A stretch of DNA of 10,061 nucleotides from Candidatus Uhrbacteria bacterium (GCA_903828685.1 CAIKNB010000152.1:1-10061), one strand, 5' to 3'; positions 1-6,038 are shown, numbered from the stretch's first letter. A program made the numbers and translations. Notes: generated by a model from the sequence alone, not told the origin.

Positions 1-283
1 CCTGGTCATGTTTCTGCGGCTGATATTTTTTGTCCACGAAAACGAAGCGCCCGGTCATCTTGAGATGCGCCGTTAGCCCTGAACCGTCCGTGAATTTCCA
101 GATAAGAAGTTTTGCCCGGCGCGTAATGCTCTGTATTTTTTTGCCTACGAGGCCGGCCACGAACTTTTTGCCGCTGGGGAATTCACGCCCGGACTTCAAA
201 AGCGTAACGGACTTGATGGTCCGTCCTTGCAGTTTCTCATTCAGTTGCTTGGCGATTGTTTCTACCTCTGGTAGCTCCGGCAT
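1..283 (-). CDS. mutM: Formamidopyrimidine-DNA glycosylase (Fpg/MutM), N-terminal part, cut by the window edge
   Basis: This gene starts at the ATG at 283 and reads leftwards off the window, so only the first 94 codons are visible. It encodes the base-excision-repair glycosylase/AP lyase that removes 8-oxoguanine and other oxidised purines from DNA. The protein opens with MPELPEVET, the family's signature: after Met removal, Pro is the Schiff-base nucleophile and the next Glu is catalytic. Further on, RRAKLLIWKF carries the conserved Lys of the RRAKYL-type motif, and HLKMTGRF matches the family's HLGMSG motif. The family's C-terminal helix-two-turn-helix and zinc finger would lie outside the window. 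It is third in line after the two mutase genes, 69 bp behind the nearer one, with a repeat patch in the gap. No Shine-Dalgarno is visible; the ATG is preceded by TTTCGT. Identity is very secure; whether it is co-transcribed with the mutases is inference. Confidence 0.95.
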   Translation of the reverse strand, partial: MPELPEVETIAKQLNEKLQGRTIKSVTLLKSGREFPSGKKFVAGLVGKKIQSITRRAKLLIWKFTDGSGLTAHLKMTGRFVFVDKKYQPQKHDQ

Positions 284-295
284 ACGAAATATTTG

Positions 296-350
296 GTAGC
301 TAGTAGCTTGGGTCGTTCCCCTAGCTACTAAATGCTAGCTACTAGCTACT
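296..350. repeat. TAGCTACTA-type direct and inverted repeat cluster between gpmI and fpg
   Basis: The gap between the mutase stop and the fpg start is filled by one short motif in both orientations. TAGCTACTA occurs at 322-330 and 336-344, with a further TAGCTACT at 343-350, and the inverse TAGTAGCT lies at 301-308. A 13-bp perfect inverted repeat joins 296-308 with 337-349. A competing hairpin pairs 301-308 with 323-330 and continues inward with GGG/CCC (310-312/318-320) around a TCGTT loop. The two folds exclude each other because they share 301-308. No T-run follows on the minus strand, so this is not a standard terminator. It could be a dispersed palindromic intergenic element, an mRNA-stabilising structure at the mutase 3' end, or a recombination footprint. 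The structure is directly visible; the role is unknown. Confidence 0.85.
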
Positions 351-352
351 TT

Positions 353-1927
353 CTAAATCAATGGTTTCCCCGTCATTTCAGCCGGCTGCGGAATCTCCAT
401 CAGCTTAAGGATCGTCGGCGCCACGTCGCCCAACATGCCGACAGGAGTAGTCATGGAAAGATCGCCACCGACCACATCGCCCGCGGGCGCACGCATTCCT
501 TCGAACTGCTTGCCGATGATAAGGAGCGGCACCGGATTGGTGGAGTGCTCCTTGTCCATCTCGCCGGTCATGAGATTTTTCACTTCTTCGGCGTTGCCGT
601 GGTCAGCCGTCACCAGGCTCACTCCGCCTACGGCCAATGCCGCATCCACGATCATGCCCATGGCCTTGTCCGTGATTTCATTGGCCAATACGGTGGCCTT
701 TTCGTCGCCCGTATGGCCGACCATGTCCGGGTTGGCGAAATTCAAAATGATCAGATCGTAAGTGCTTTTGGTGATTTCTTCGACTATCTTTTCCGCGATC
801 TGCAAAGCCGACATCTCCGGCGCCTTGTCGTAAGTCGAGACGCGCGGACTGGGGATGATGACGCGATCCTCGCCCGGGAACTCGTTCTCCACCATGCCGT
901 TCATGAAGAACGTGACGTGCGCGTATTTTTCCGTCTCTGCGATATGCAGTTGCTTCAGCCCGGCATCTGACACGACTTTGGCCAGGCAGTTGTCGATGAT
1001 CTGCGGCGGATAAGCCACGGCCACAGGCAGATCCTTTTCGTATTCGGTCATGCTGACGAAAAACAGATTCGGGATCTGCTGACGCGGGAATTTTTCGAAA
1101 CTCGGCAGCACGAAAGCTTTGGTTATTTCGCGCGCGCGATCCGGACGGAAGTTGAAGAAGATGACTGAATCGCCGGATTTGATGGTGGCCACGGGCTTGC
1201 CGCCGCGCATCATGACCGTAGGCGGGATTTGTTCGTCGTAGATCTTTTGGTCGTAATAATGTTGGATGGCTTCTTCAGCCGAGTTGGCTTGCACGTCAGA
1301 CTTGCCTAACGCCATGGCCTCATATGCTTTTTGAACGCGATCCCAGCGGTTGTCGCGGTCCATGGACCAGTAGCGTCCGGCGATGGTCGCGATCTTGCCG
1401 AGCTTGAACTCCTTGAGTTTGGCTTCCAATTCCTGGATAAAACTCAGCCCGCTATTGAAGATGGTGTCGCGTCCATCCAAAAAAGCATGGATGAATACGC
1501 GGTCGAACTTTTGCCGCGCGCACAAATCCAGCAGCGCGAACAAGTGCGTGTCCGAAGCATGCACGTTGCCCGGAGAATCCAGACCCATGAGATGCAAATC
1601 GCCTCTGGTCTTGCGGCAGTGTTCGATGGCCTCGAGCAGCGCTTTGTTATTGAAGAACTCCCCGTTCTCGATGGAAAAGCTGATGCGCGGCAGGCTTTGA
1701 AAAAAGATGCGCCCGGCCCCGATGGTCAGATGGCCCACTTCGGAATTGCCCATCTCGCCCCAGGACAAACCCACGGCCGAACCCGAAGCCATGAGCGTCA
1801 TGGCTGGATAGTTCTCGATGTACCTGTGGAAATTGGGCATCTTGGCTGCCGTTACGGCATTGCCGTCAGCCGGCGGCGCCACTCCGAAGCCGTCCAATAC
1901 CATGAGCACGATGGGTTTAGGTCTCAT
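353..1927 (-). CDS. gpmI: 2,3-bisphosphoglycerate-independent phosphoglycerate mutase, copy 1
   Basis: A 524-residue cytosolic glycolytic enzyme that interconverts 3- and 2-phosphoglycerate through a phosphoserine intermediate with two Mn ions. Its numbering nearly matches the Bacillus stearothermophilus enzyme. The metal and nucleophile residues are D12 (LDGFG), S62 (MGNSEVGH), D401 and H405 (DMVGHTG), D442 and H443 (TADHGN) and H461 (EHSTNPVP). The substrate residues are H123, D151-R153 (DGRDT), R185, R191, R261 and R264 (NFRPDRAR) and K334. The length is normal for the family. One oddity is that the usual HSH after V122 reads HAS. The start at 1927 lies 4 bp after the TGA of a second mutase gene and has no Shine-Dalgarno, so translational coupling is likely. 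It ends in TAG at 353-355. This is the more canonical of the two copies and the likelier housekeeping mutase (inference). Confidence 0.97.
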   Translation of the reverse strand: MRPKPIVLMVLDGFGVAPPADGNAVTAAKMPNFHRYIENYPAMTLMASGSAVGLSWGEMGNSEVGHLTIGAGRIFFQSLPRISFSIENGEFFNNKALLEAIEHCRKTRGDLHLMGLDSPGNVHASDTHLFALLDLCARQKFDRVFIHAFLDGRDTIFNSGLSFIQELEAKLKEFKLGKIATIAGRYWSMDRDNRWDRVQKAYEAMALGKSDVQANSAEEAIQHYYDQKIYDEQIPPTVMMRGGKPVATIKSGDSVIFFNFRPDRAREITKAFVLPSFEKFPRQQIPNLFFVSMTEYEKDLPVAVAYPPQIIDNCLAKVVSDAGLKQLHIAETEKYAHVTFFMNGMVENEFPGEDRVIIPSPRVSTYDKAPEMSALQIAEKIVEEITKSTYDLIILNFANPDMVGHTGDEKATVLANEITDKAMGMIVDAALAVGGVSLVTADHGNAEEVKNLMTGEMDKEHSTNPVPLLIIGKQFEGMRAPAGDVVGGDLSMTTPVGMLGDVAPTILKLMEIPQPAEMTGKPLI

Positions 1928-1931
1928 ACGG

Positions 1932-3497
1932 TCATGATATCAGGCGGTGGCCGGTCATCTCCTTGGGTTTTTCCACGCCCAAGAGCCACAAAGCCGTCGG
2001 CGCCACGTCGGCCAACGTACCGCGGCGCAGTTTAAAACTGCGTAAACCTTCTCCCGCAACCAATAAAGGCACCGGGTCCGGATTATGTTCGGTATCCGCT
2101 CCTCCGTGCGGCGAGAGCATGCATTCGATATTGCCATGATCCGCGGTCACGATAAGCGTGCCTTTTAATTTTTGCAGTTTGTTCCAGATCAAGCCCAGTG
2201 CGTCGTCCAGCGCCTCGCAAGCTTTGATGCCGGCCGGCAGGTCGCCGGTATGGCCTACCATATCAGCGTTGGCAAAATTGGCCAGGACAAAATCATAACC
2301 TTTGTCTAACGCTTCAACCAAACGACGTGCCAACTCATCGGCATGCATGCGCGGCACATGGTCATAGCGCGGTACGCGCGGCGAAGGCACGCGGATGCGC
2401 TCTTCGCCAAAACGCGGCCGGTCATAACCGCCGTTCAGGAAGTATGTGACTTGCGAAAACTTTTCCGATTCCGCGGCATACAGCTGCTTCTTGTAGCGCA
2501 AAGCTTCCACGACGGTGCCTTGCACTTCGCGGTGCGGCCAGGCGGCGATGACGCTGTCTAGATCCTTGCCGAATTCGGTCAAAGTCACGAAGTGCAGGTC
2601 ACGGCGGAAAACGCGGCGTTTAAAGGAATGCGGCTCGTTAGTTTGGAAATCTTTCATCACGAACGGTTTGGTCAATTGGCGCGCGCGATCGCTACGCAGA
2701 TTCCAAAACACCACGCCGTCGTGATCCGAGATGGGTGCGATGCAGGTATTGTTGCTGCAGATGACCGTGGGCGTGATGAACTCGTCGCTCTCGCCGCGAT
2801 TGTACGATTGAGTGATGGCTTGGATGGCCGATTCCGAGGATACGCCTTGGCCCAAGGTCAGCGCGTTATACGCCAACTCGGTGCGCTCCCAAAAACGATT
2901 GCGATCCATGGCGTAAAAACGACCCATGATGGTGGCGATGACGCAGCGCGGCGGAAGTTGTTTTTCCAGCTCGGCTACCAGGTGCGCGGCATAGAACGGA
3001 GATGTGTCGCGGCCGTCGGTAAACAGATGCAGAGCCACGTGTGGCAGGTTCAGACCTGAAGCGAACTTGATCAAAGCTTTAATGTGATGCGGCGAAGCAT
3101 GTCCGCTCTTGCCGTTGGTCAAGAGCCCCATGAGATGCAAGGTGCTCTTGTTGCGGATGCAATGCGCCGCCACTTGCAAAAGCGCCGGATTATCTTCGAA
3201 CGAATGATCCTCAATAGATTGGTTGATGACGACTTGATCGGATTCCACGGGACGTCCGGCTCCGATAGTGGCATGGCCGGCTTCGGAATTCCCCGGTTGG
3301 TTCTCAGGCAAGCCCACGGCCTCGCCGTCAGCATTCAGCTCGGTATGCGGATATTGGCTCAACAATTTGCGCCATACCGGCATTTTTGCCTGCGTCTCGG
3401 CATTACCCTCGGCGGGACGCGCTAATCCAAAGCCATCCCATACCAGAGTCACTAACGGACCCGGACTGCGCCGGCTTAAAGCTTTTTCCTGTGCCAT
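1932..3497 (-). CDS. gpmI: 2,3-bisphosphoglycerate-independent phosphoglycerate mutase, copy 2 (diverged paralogue)
   Basis: A second complete alkaline-phosphatase-superfamily phosphoglycerate mutase of 521 residues. All expected catalytic positions are present: D21 (WDGFG), S71 (PGNSEAGH), H133, D161-R163 (DGRDT), R193, R199, R268 and R271 (NLRSDRAR), K346, D412 and H416 (DMVGHTG), D453 and H454 (TADHGN) and H471. It differs from copy 1 throughout. It has a basic N-terminal extension of about 9 residues, NSEAGH in place of NSEVGH, and PVESDQ after AGR where copy 1 has IFFQSL. The loop before H133 is one residue longer, and there is an Arg-rich insertion near residues 291-299. It is the first gene of the minus-strand block, behind a candidate promoter at 3509-3537, with no Shine-Dalgarno before the ATG. 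It should be enzymatically active, but its substrate or condition of use may differ from copy 1 (inference). Confidence 0.95.
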   Translation of the reverse strand: MAQEKALSRRSPGPLVTLVWDGFGLARPAEGNAETQAKMPVWRKLLSQYPHTELNADGEAVGLPENQPGNSEAGHATIGAGRPVESDQVVINQSIEDHSFEDNPALLQVAAHCIRNKSTLHLMGLLTNGKSGHASPHHIKALIKFASGLNLPHVALHLFTDGRDTSPFYAAHLVAELEKQLPPRCVIATIMGRFYAMDRNRFWERTELAYNALTLGQGVSSESAIQAITQSYNRGESDEFITPTVICSNNTCIAPISDHDGVVFWNLRSDRARQLTKPFVMKDFQTNEPHSFKRRVFRRDLHFVTLTEFGKDLDSVIAAWPHREVQGTVVEALRYKKQLYAAESEKFSQVTYFLNGGYDRPRFGEERIRVPSPRVPRYDHVPRMHADELARRLVEALDKGYDFVLANFANADMVGHTGDLPAGIKACEALDDALGLIWNKLQKLKGTLIVTADHGNIECMLSPHGGADTEHNPDPVPLLVAGEGLRSFKLRRGTLADVAPTALWLLGVEKPKEMTGHRLIS

Positions 3498-3508
3498 ATG
3501 CGCTACAT

Positions 3509-3537
3509 ATCATAACTGCCCGTACAGGCTTGGACAA
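3509..3537 (-). promoter_or_regulatory. Candidate sigma-70-type promoter for the gpmI pair
   Basis: Read on the minus strand this is TTGTCC (3537-3532), a 17-bp spacer, then TATGAT (3514-3509), close to TTGACA-N17-TATAAT. Transcription would begin near 3502-3504, only about 5-7 nt before the ATG at 3497. There is no room for a Shine-Dalgarno, so the transcript would be leaderless or nearly so. The spacing is ideal but the -35 matches only 4 of 6 bases, so this is a prediction from consensus alone. Confidence 0.55.
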
Positions 3538-3539
3538 GC

Positions 3540-3551
3540 GCTTAATTAAGC
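3540..3551. promoter_or_regulatory. 12-bp perfect palindrome just upstream of the gpmI -35
   Basis: GCTTAATTAAGC is a perfect 12-bp palindrome placed 2 bp upstream of the leftward -35 box. Position and symmetry fit a dimeric regulator's operator or an UP-like AT-rich element. Only one copy is seen, so it could also be chance. Confidence 0.3.
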
Positions 3552-3576
3552 CATTATCCGCAAGAGAAATTATTGT

Positions 3577-3603
3577 ATCGCCAATCTTGACAAAATCGCC
3601 AAT
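3577..3603 (+). repeat. 9-bp direct repeat flanking the -35 of the FHA-gene promoter
   Basis: ATCGCCAAT occurs at 3577-3585 and again at 3595-3603, an 18-bp period. The -35 hexamer (3587-3592) sits between the copies and the second copy lies in the promoter spacer. This is the arrangement expected of a direct-repeat operator for a response regulator or similar protein, but the binding protein is unknown. Confidence 0.45.
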
Positions 3604-3615
3604 TTAAGGTATATT
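3587..3615 (+). promoter_or_regulatory. Strong sigma-70-type promoter for the FHA-domain gene
   Basis: A perfect TTGACA (3587-3592) is followed by exactly 17 bp and TATATT (3610-3615), one base off the -10 consensus. Transcription should start near 3622, giving a leader of about 100 nt before the coding region. The quality of both boxes and the spacing make this the most convincing promoter in the window, and it serves a single gene. Confidence 0.8.
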
Positions 3616-3678
3616 CATTCATTCCCTTTGGTCGCATTGCGCCCAAATCGGGAAGGAAAATCGCACAATTGACAACAA

Positions 3679-3714
3679 GATCCTTTGGGATCGCAACATG
3701 ATCCTATTTGGATC
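3679..3714 (+). promoter_or_regulatory. Twin GATCC/GGATC hairpins in the FHA-gene leader
   Basis: Two near-identical dyads stand in tandem: GATCC-TTTG-GGATC at 3679-3692 and GATCC-TATTT-GGATC at 3700-3714. Each is followed by a G. Their starts are 21 bp apart, about two turns of B-DNA. The second ends immediately before the GGGAG ribosome-binding sequence at 3715-3719. As DNA this could be a tandem operator within the transcribed leader; as RNA, two small hairpins could mask or expose the ribosome-binding site. The pattern is directly visible and its function is unproven. Confidence 0.6.
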
Positions 3715-3725
3715 GGGAGATTATG

Positions 3726-5645
3726 ATGAGCGAAAACGACCATGACAGCGAAGCTGATGCAGGGGAAACTGACGACGCAGCCGAAAATTTCGGCGAGGAG
3801 GATAGCATGACCAGCGAACGACCCGCAGCACAAAGCAAGGGCTCGGCCGCTGTAACGCCGACTCCCAGGCCAGTCAGTCTGCGCCGCGGCCCCTTGGGCA
3901 TTGGCGTACGGCCGACAGCCATCGTTACCGACCTTGGAGTTGGAGCGGCCGTGCAGTTTGCCGCCAAGCCGTCGGTTGCCAGAACCAATCTCGGTCTGGG
4001 CCAGCATCAGAGCCCTCCGGCCATGCCGGCTTTCGATTTGGCTCGCGACGGCATCACACTGACAGCGGAAAGCTTCGAGCGCTTTTCCCACCTGCTTGCT
4101 CAGCCGCTGGCTTACGCCGACCTCAAGGACGTAACGCCGGAAAAAATCGGCCAAAGCATGTCAAAGAAGGTGGCCGAAAGTTTGACCGGCAACATGAAGG
4201 TCCATGAAGCATGGCTCTATGCGGCTAAGTGGCTATTCAAGAACGCACACGAGGCCAAGGGACTAGACGCAAATCAGGTCAAGCATCTCGAGGCGTTGGT
4301 TCAGTACTACGTCTGGATGCTTGAGCGCTTGGTTAATGGCAAGGAAGAGGCATCTGCCCTCAGGCAAAGTAACCTCTGGATCGAGCTGCAGACCAAGGCG
4401 CTAGTCAAGCCGGTCCAAGCCGCGCCGCCCCAACTCCCGGCTCCTCAAGCCGAAGTCGTGGCGCCCAAGGCAACAGACCAAGTACCGCCCAGCGCTCCTG
4501 TCCGAGCCGTAACCGTTCTGTACTTCGAGATCTCCGATGATCAGAACGTGCTTACGACCAGAATCGCCAAGAGCATCATCAAGGTCGGACGGCATCCCAA
4601 TTGCCATCTGCGCCTGCATGGAGAAGGCGTTGGCAGGATGCACGCCGTGATCGAGGCGGCGGCAGCGGACAACATCGTGCTGATCGATATGGGCGACAAG
4701 TCTTGCACCAAGGTCAACGACAAGATCGTGTCAAAGATCAGTCTCAAGATCGGCGACAAGATCCAAGTTGGCTCCGTGAAATTGATACTCACCGCAGTGG
4801 AGACGCATACGGTCTCCGCCGAGTACAACACGGAATGTCCGAGGTGCTACTTCCCCAACGCTAGCAACGCAATGAGTTGCAGCTACTGCGGAACGCCCAT
4901 GGCCGGCCTGCCGACCAAGCCCGAACAGATCAAGCCTCAGCCGCGGCCAGCGGATGACGGCGAAATCTCGGTTCGGACTGAACCGGCGAACGGCGACCTC
5001 GAAACGGATGAGCCGACGCTGGAAGCAGCGCACGAGCCGTGCCGCAACCAGGCTTTGCCTCCGCCTCCGCCTTCGCCTTCGCAAGGCGACGTGGCCAAGG
5101 TGTCATTGAACACCCCGCCGCGCCTCTCGCATACGCCTGAGGAGCTGGAAGAGCGCATGTCGTCGGTCGCGGCATCCGGTCCTCTGGACCAGTCTGAACC
5201 GGCGCCCGAATCGCTTCGGCCGCCTCCTAAGGCTGAACCAGTGCGCAAGGCTTCGCCCGCTGATGCACCGAAGAACCGCAAACCAGGAAACTGGAGGGTT
5301 CTTCTGGGCATCATCTGTATCATCGGCCTGTTTGGCGGCTTAGCCGTCTTGGCAGTCCCGATGCTGCAGGGCAAGCAAGCTTCTAGCGAATCCGCAGCCA
5401 TGCCAGCCCAGACTTCAATCCGGTCCATGCCGGTTGCGGAGCCAGCTCCAACCGCTGCCTCTGCTCCTTCAAGGATCGAATGTTTTGGCAGGACAGTGCT
5501 GAAGAGCAGCGCCGGTTGTTTCGACATCCGGCCATGCCGCATCTGCGCTCCCGACCAAAACACGCCGCAAACTTGCAGCAAGGTCTCATCCGCCCAACTC
5601 CAAAAAGAGTTTGGACAAGCGGACCCAGCCTGCTTCAAGGACTAG
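3726..5645 (+). CDS. FHA-domain/zinc-ribbon membrane protein with a Cys-rich C-terminal tail, function unknown
   Basis: A 639-residue protein of no named family that I recognise as a whole. I chose ATG 3726 because GGGAG lies 6 bp upstream; ATG 3723 and TTG 3708 are in frame too. It has an acidic, disordered N-terminus; a helical stretch at about residues 105-220; an FHA fold at about 262-360 with GR (288-289), GRMH (303-306) and TKVN (328-331); and a zinc ribbon with C371, C374, C385 and C388 (CxxC-x10-CxxC). A Pro/Glu-rich linker including PPPPPSPS follows, then one membrane helix at about 524-547 and a C-terminal tail with six cysteines (586, 598, 604, 607, 617, 636). The likely topology puts FHA and zinc ribbon in the cytoplasm and the tail outside, where disulfides could form. 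FHA domains usually bind phosphothreonine peptides, but no kinase or phosphatase gene is in the window. It has its own promoter and terminator. A role linking cytoplasmic signalling to the envelope is inference. Confidence 0.85.
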   Translation: MSENDHDSEADAGETDDAAENFGEEDSMTSERPAAQSKGSAAVTPTPRPVSLRRGPLGIGVRPTAIVTDLGVGAAVQFAAKPSVARTNLGLGQHQSPPAMPAFDLARDGITLTAESFERFSHLLAQPLAYADLKDVTPEKIGQSMSKKVAESLTGNMKVHEAWLYAAKWLFKNAHEAKGLDANQVKHLEALVQYYVWMLERLVNGKEEASALRQSNLWIELQTKALVKPVQAAPPQLPAPQAEVVAPKATDQVPPSAPVRAVTVLYFEISDDQNVLTTRIAKSIIKVGRHPNCHLRLHGEGVGRMHAVIEAAAADNIVLIDMGDKSCTKVNDKIVSKISLKIGDKIQVGSVKLILTAVETHTVSAEYNTECPRCYFPNASNAMSCSYCGTPMAGLPTKPEQIKPQPRPADDGEISVRTEPANGDLETDEPTLEAAHEPCRNQALPPPPPSPSQGDVAKVSLNTPPRLSHTPEELEERMSSVAASGPLDQSEPAPESLRPPPKAEPVRKASPADAPKNRKPGNWRVLLGIICIIGLFGGLAVLAVPMLQGKQASSESAAMPAQTSIRSMPVAEPAPTAASAPSRIECFGRTVLKSSAGCFDIRPCRICAPDQNTPQTCSKVSSAQLQKEFGQADPACFKD

Positions 5646-5653
5646 GCACTCGC

Positions 5654-5693
5654 TCTCCCCCGCATCTGACAAGGTGCGGGGGAGATTTATTTT
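5654..5693 (+). terminator. Intrinsic terminator after the FHA-domain gene
   Basis: An 11-bp perfect stem, TCTCCCCCGCA (5654-5664) with TGCGGGGGAGA (5675-5685), closes a 10-nt loop and runs straight into TTTATTTT (5686-5693). It begins 8 bp after the TAG stop. No T-run follows on the other strand, so it acts mainly rightwards. It shields the convergent metG block from the strong FHA-gene promoter. Confidence 0.93.
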
Positions 5694-5699
5694 CCAAAC

Positions 5700-6020
5700 T
5701 TAATGCCGCGCCGAAAGTTTGAGGATAGCCGCGTAGTCGTCCCGCGCTTCGGCCTTGTTGGCTTTTTCATGTCCGCATTTCACGCAGCGATGCAATATCA
5801 CGTATTTCCCCTGCTTGATTTCCATACCCACTGGTTCCATGAGTCCGCCGCAATCAGCCGCGCGGTCTCCGGGATTGATATCAACATGCTTGCTCCATAA
5901 ACATTTGGGGCAATGGTTGGTGTAGCCCGTGCCCGTGACTTTGAAGCTACACTTTTCACAGACGAAATCCTCTTTCACGCGCGTGAACTTTTTTGCGCTG
6001 CCGATCTTTTTTTGCGCCAT
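5700..6020 (-). CDS. RNHCP-domain zinc-binding protein
   Basis: A 106-residue protein that matches the RNHCP domain (Pfam PF12647) over nearly its whole length; the family is named for a motif seen here as TNHCP (residues 34-38). Three CxxC pairs are visible (C21/C24, C37/C40, C79/C82), plus C57 in the stretch DRAADCGGL. This suggests one or two structural zinc sites. The stretch CLWSKHVDINPGDR is typical of the family. The biochemical role of RNHCP proteins is not established; a nucleic-acid or translation link is often supposed from their form but is unproven. The first 14 residues are basic. It lies 18 bp after metG on the same strand and is probably its co-transcribed partner. No Shine-Dalgarno precedes the ATG. 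It ends in TAA, facing the FHA gene's terminator. Confidence 0.9.
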   Translation of the reverse strand: MAQKKIGSAKKFTRVKEDFVCEKCSFKVTGTGYTNHCPKCLWSKHVDINPGDRAADCGGLMEPVGMEIKQGKYVILHRCVKCGHEKANKAEARDDYAAILKLSARH

Positions 6021-6038
6021 AAGCAGCCGCCGTGAAAC

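Noticed and set aside
30..299. Plus-strand open frame of 89 codons at the left end
   Set aside because: It lies opposite the clear MPELPEVET start of fpg on the other strand and has no recognisable protein features.
296..350. TAGCTACTA cluster as a CRISPR array or rho-independent terminator
   Set aside because: Repeats are only 8-9 bp, unevenly spaced and in both orientations, and no T-run follows on the minus strand.
332..2035. Long plus-strand open frames (332-970 and 1331-2035) opposite gpmI copy 1
   Set aside because: They are antisense to a fully conserved enzyme; their His/Arg-rich translations are typical of mirror frames in moderate-G+C coding DNA.
3708..3725. TTG at 3708 as the start of the FHA-domain gene
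   Set aside because: It lies inside the second GATCC hairpin and would place the GGGAG sequence inside the coding region; ATG 3726 (or 3723) uses that sequence as a normal ribosome-binding site.
3615..4154. Minus-strand 179-codon frame over the promoter and N-terminus of the FHA gene
   Set aside because: It overlaps the best promoter in the window and the longer plus-strand gene, and its translation shows no domain. The N-terminus of the FHA protein is low-complexity, so this was considered seriously, but the downstream FHA, zinc-ribbon and membrane features settle the strand.
4937..5638. Minus-strand 233-codon frame opposite the C-terminal half of the FHA gene
   Set aside because: Its Gly/Arg/Ser-rich translation mirrors the Pro/Ala-rich linker; the plus strand encodes a good membrane helix and ends at a strong terminator in the right orientation.
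5654..5693. Terminator hairpin as a bidirectional terminator for the metG block
   Set aside because: Read leftwards the stem is followed by GCGAGTGCC with no T-run, so only rightward termination is supported.
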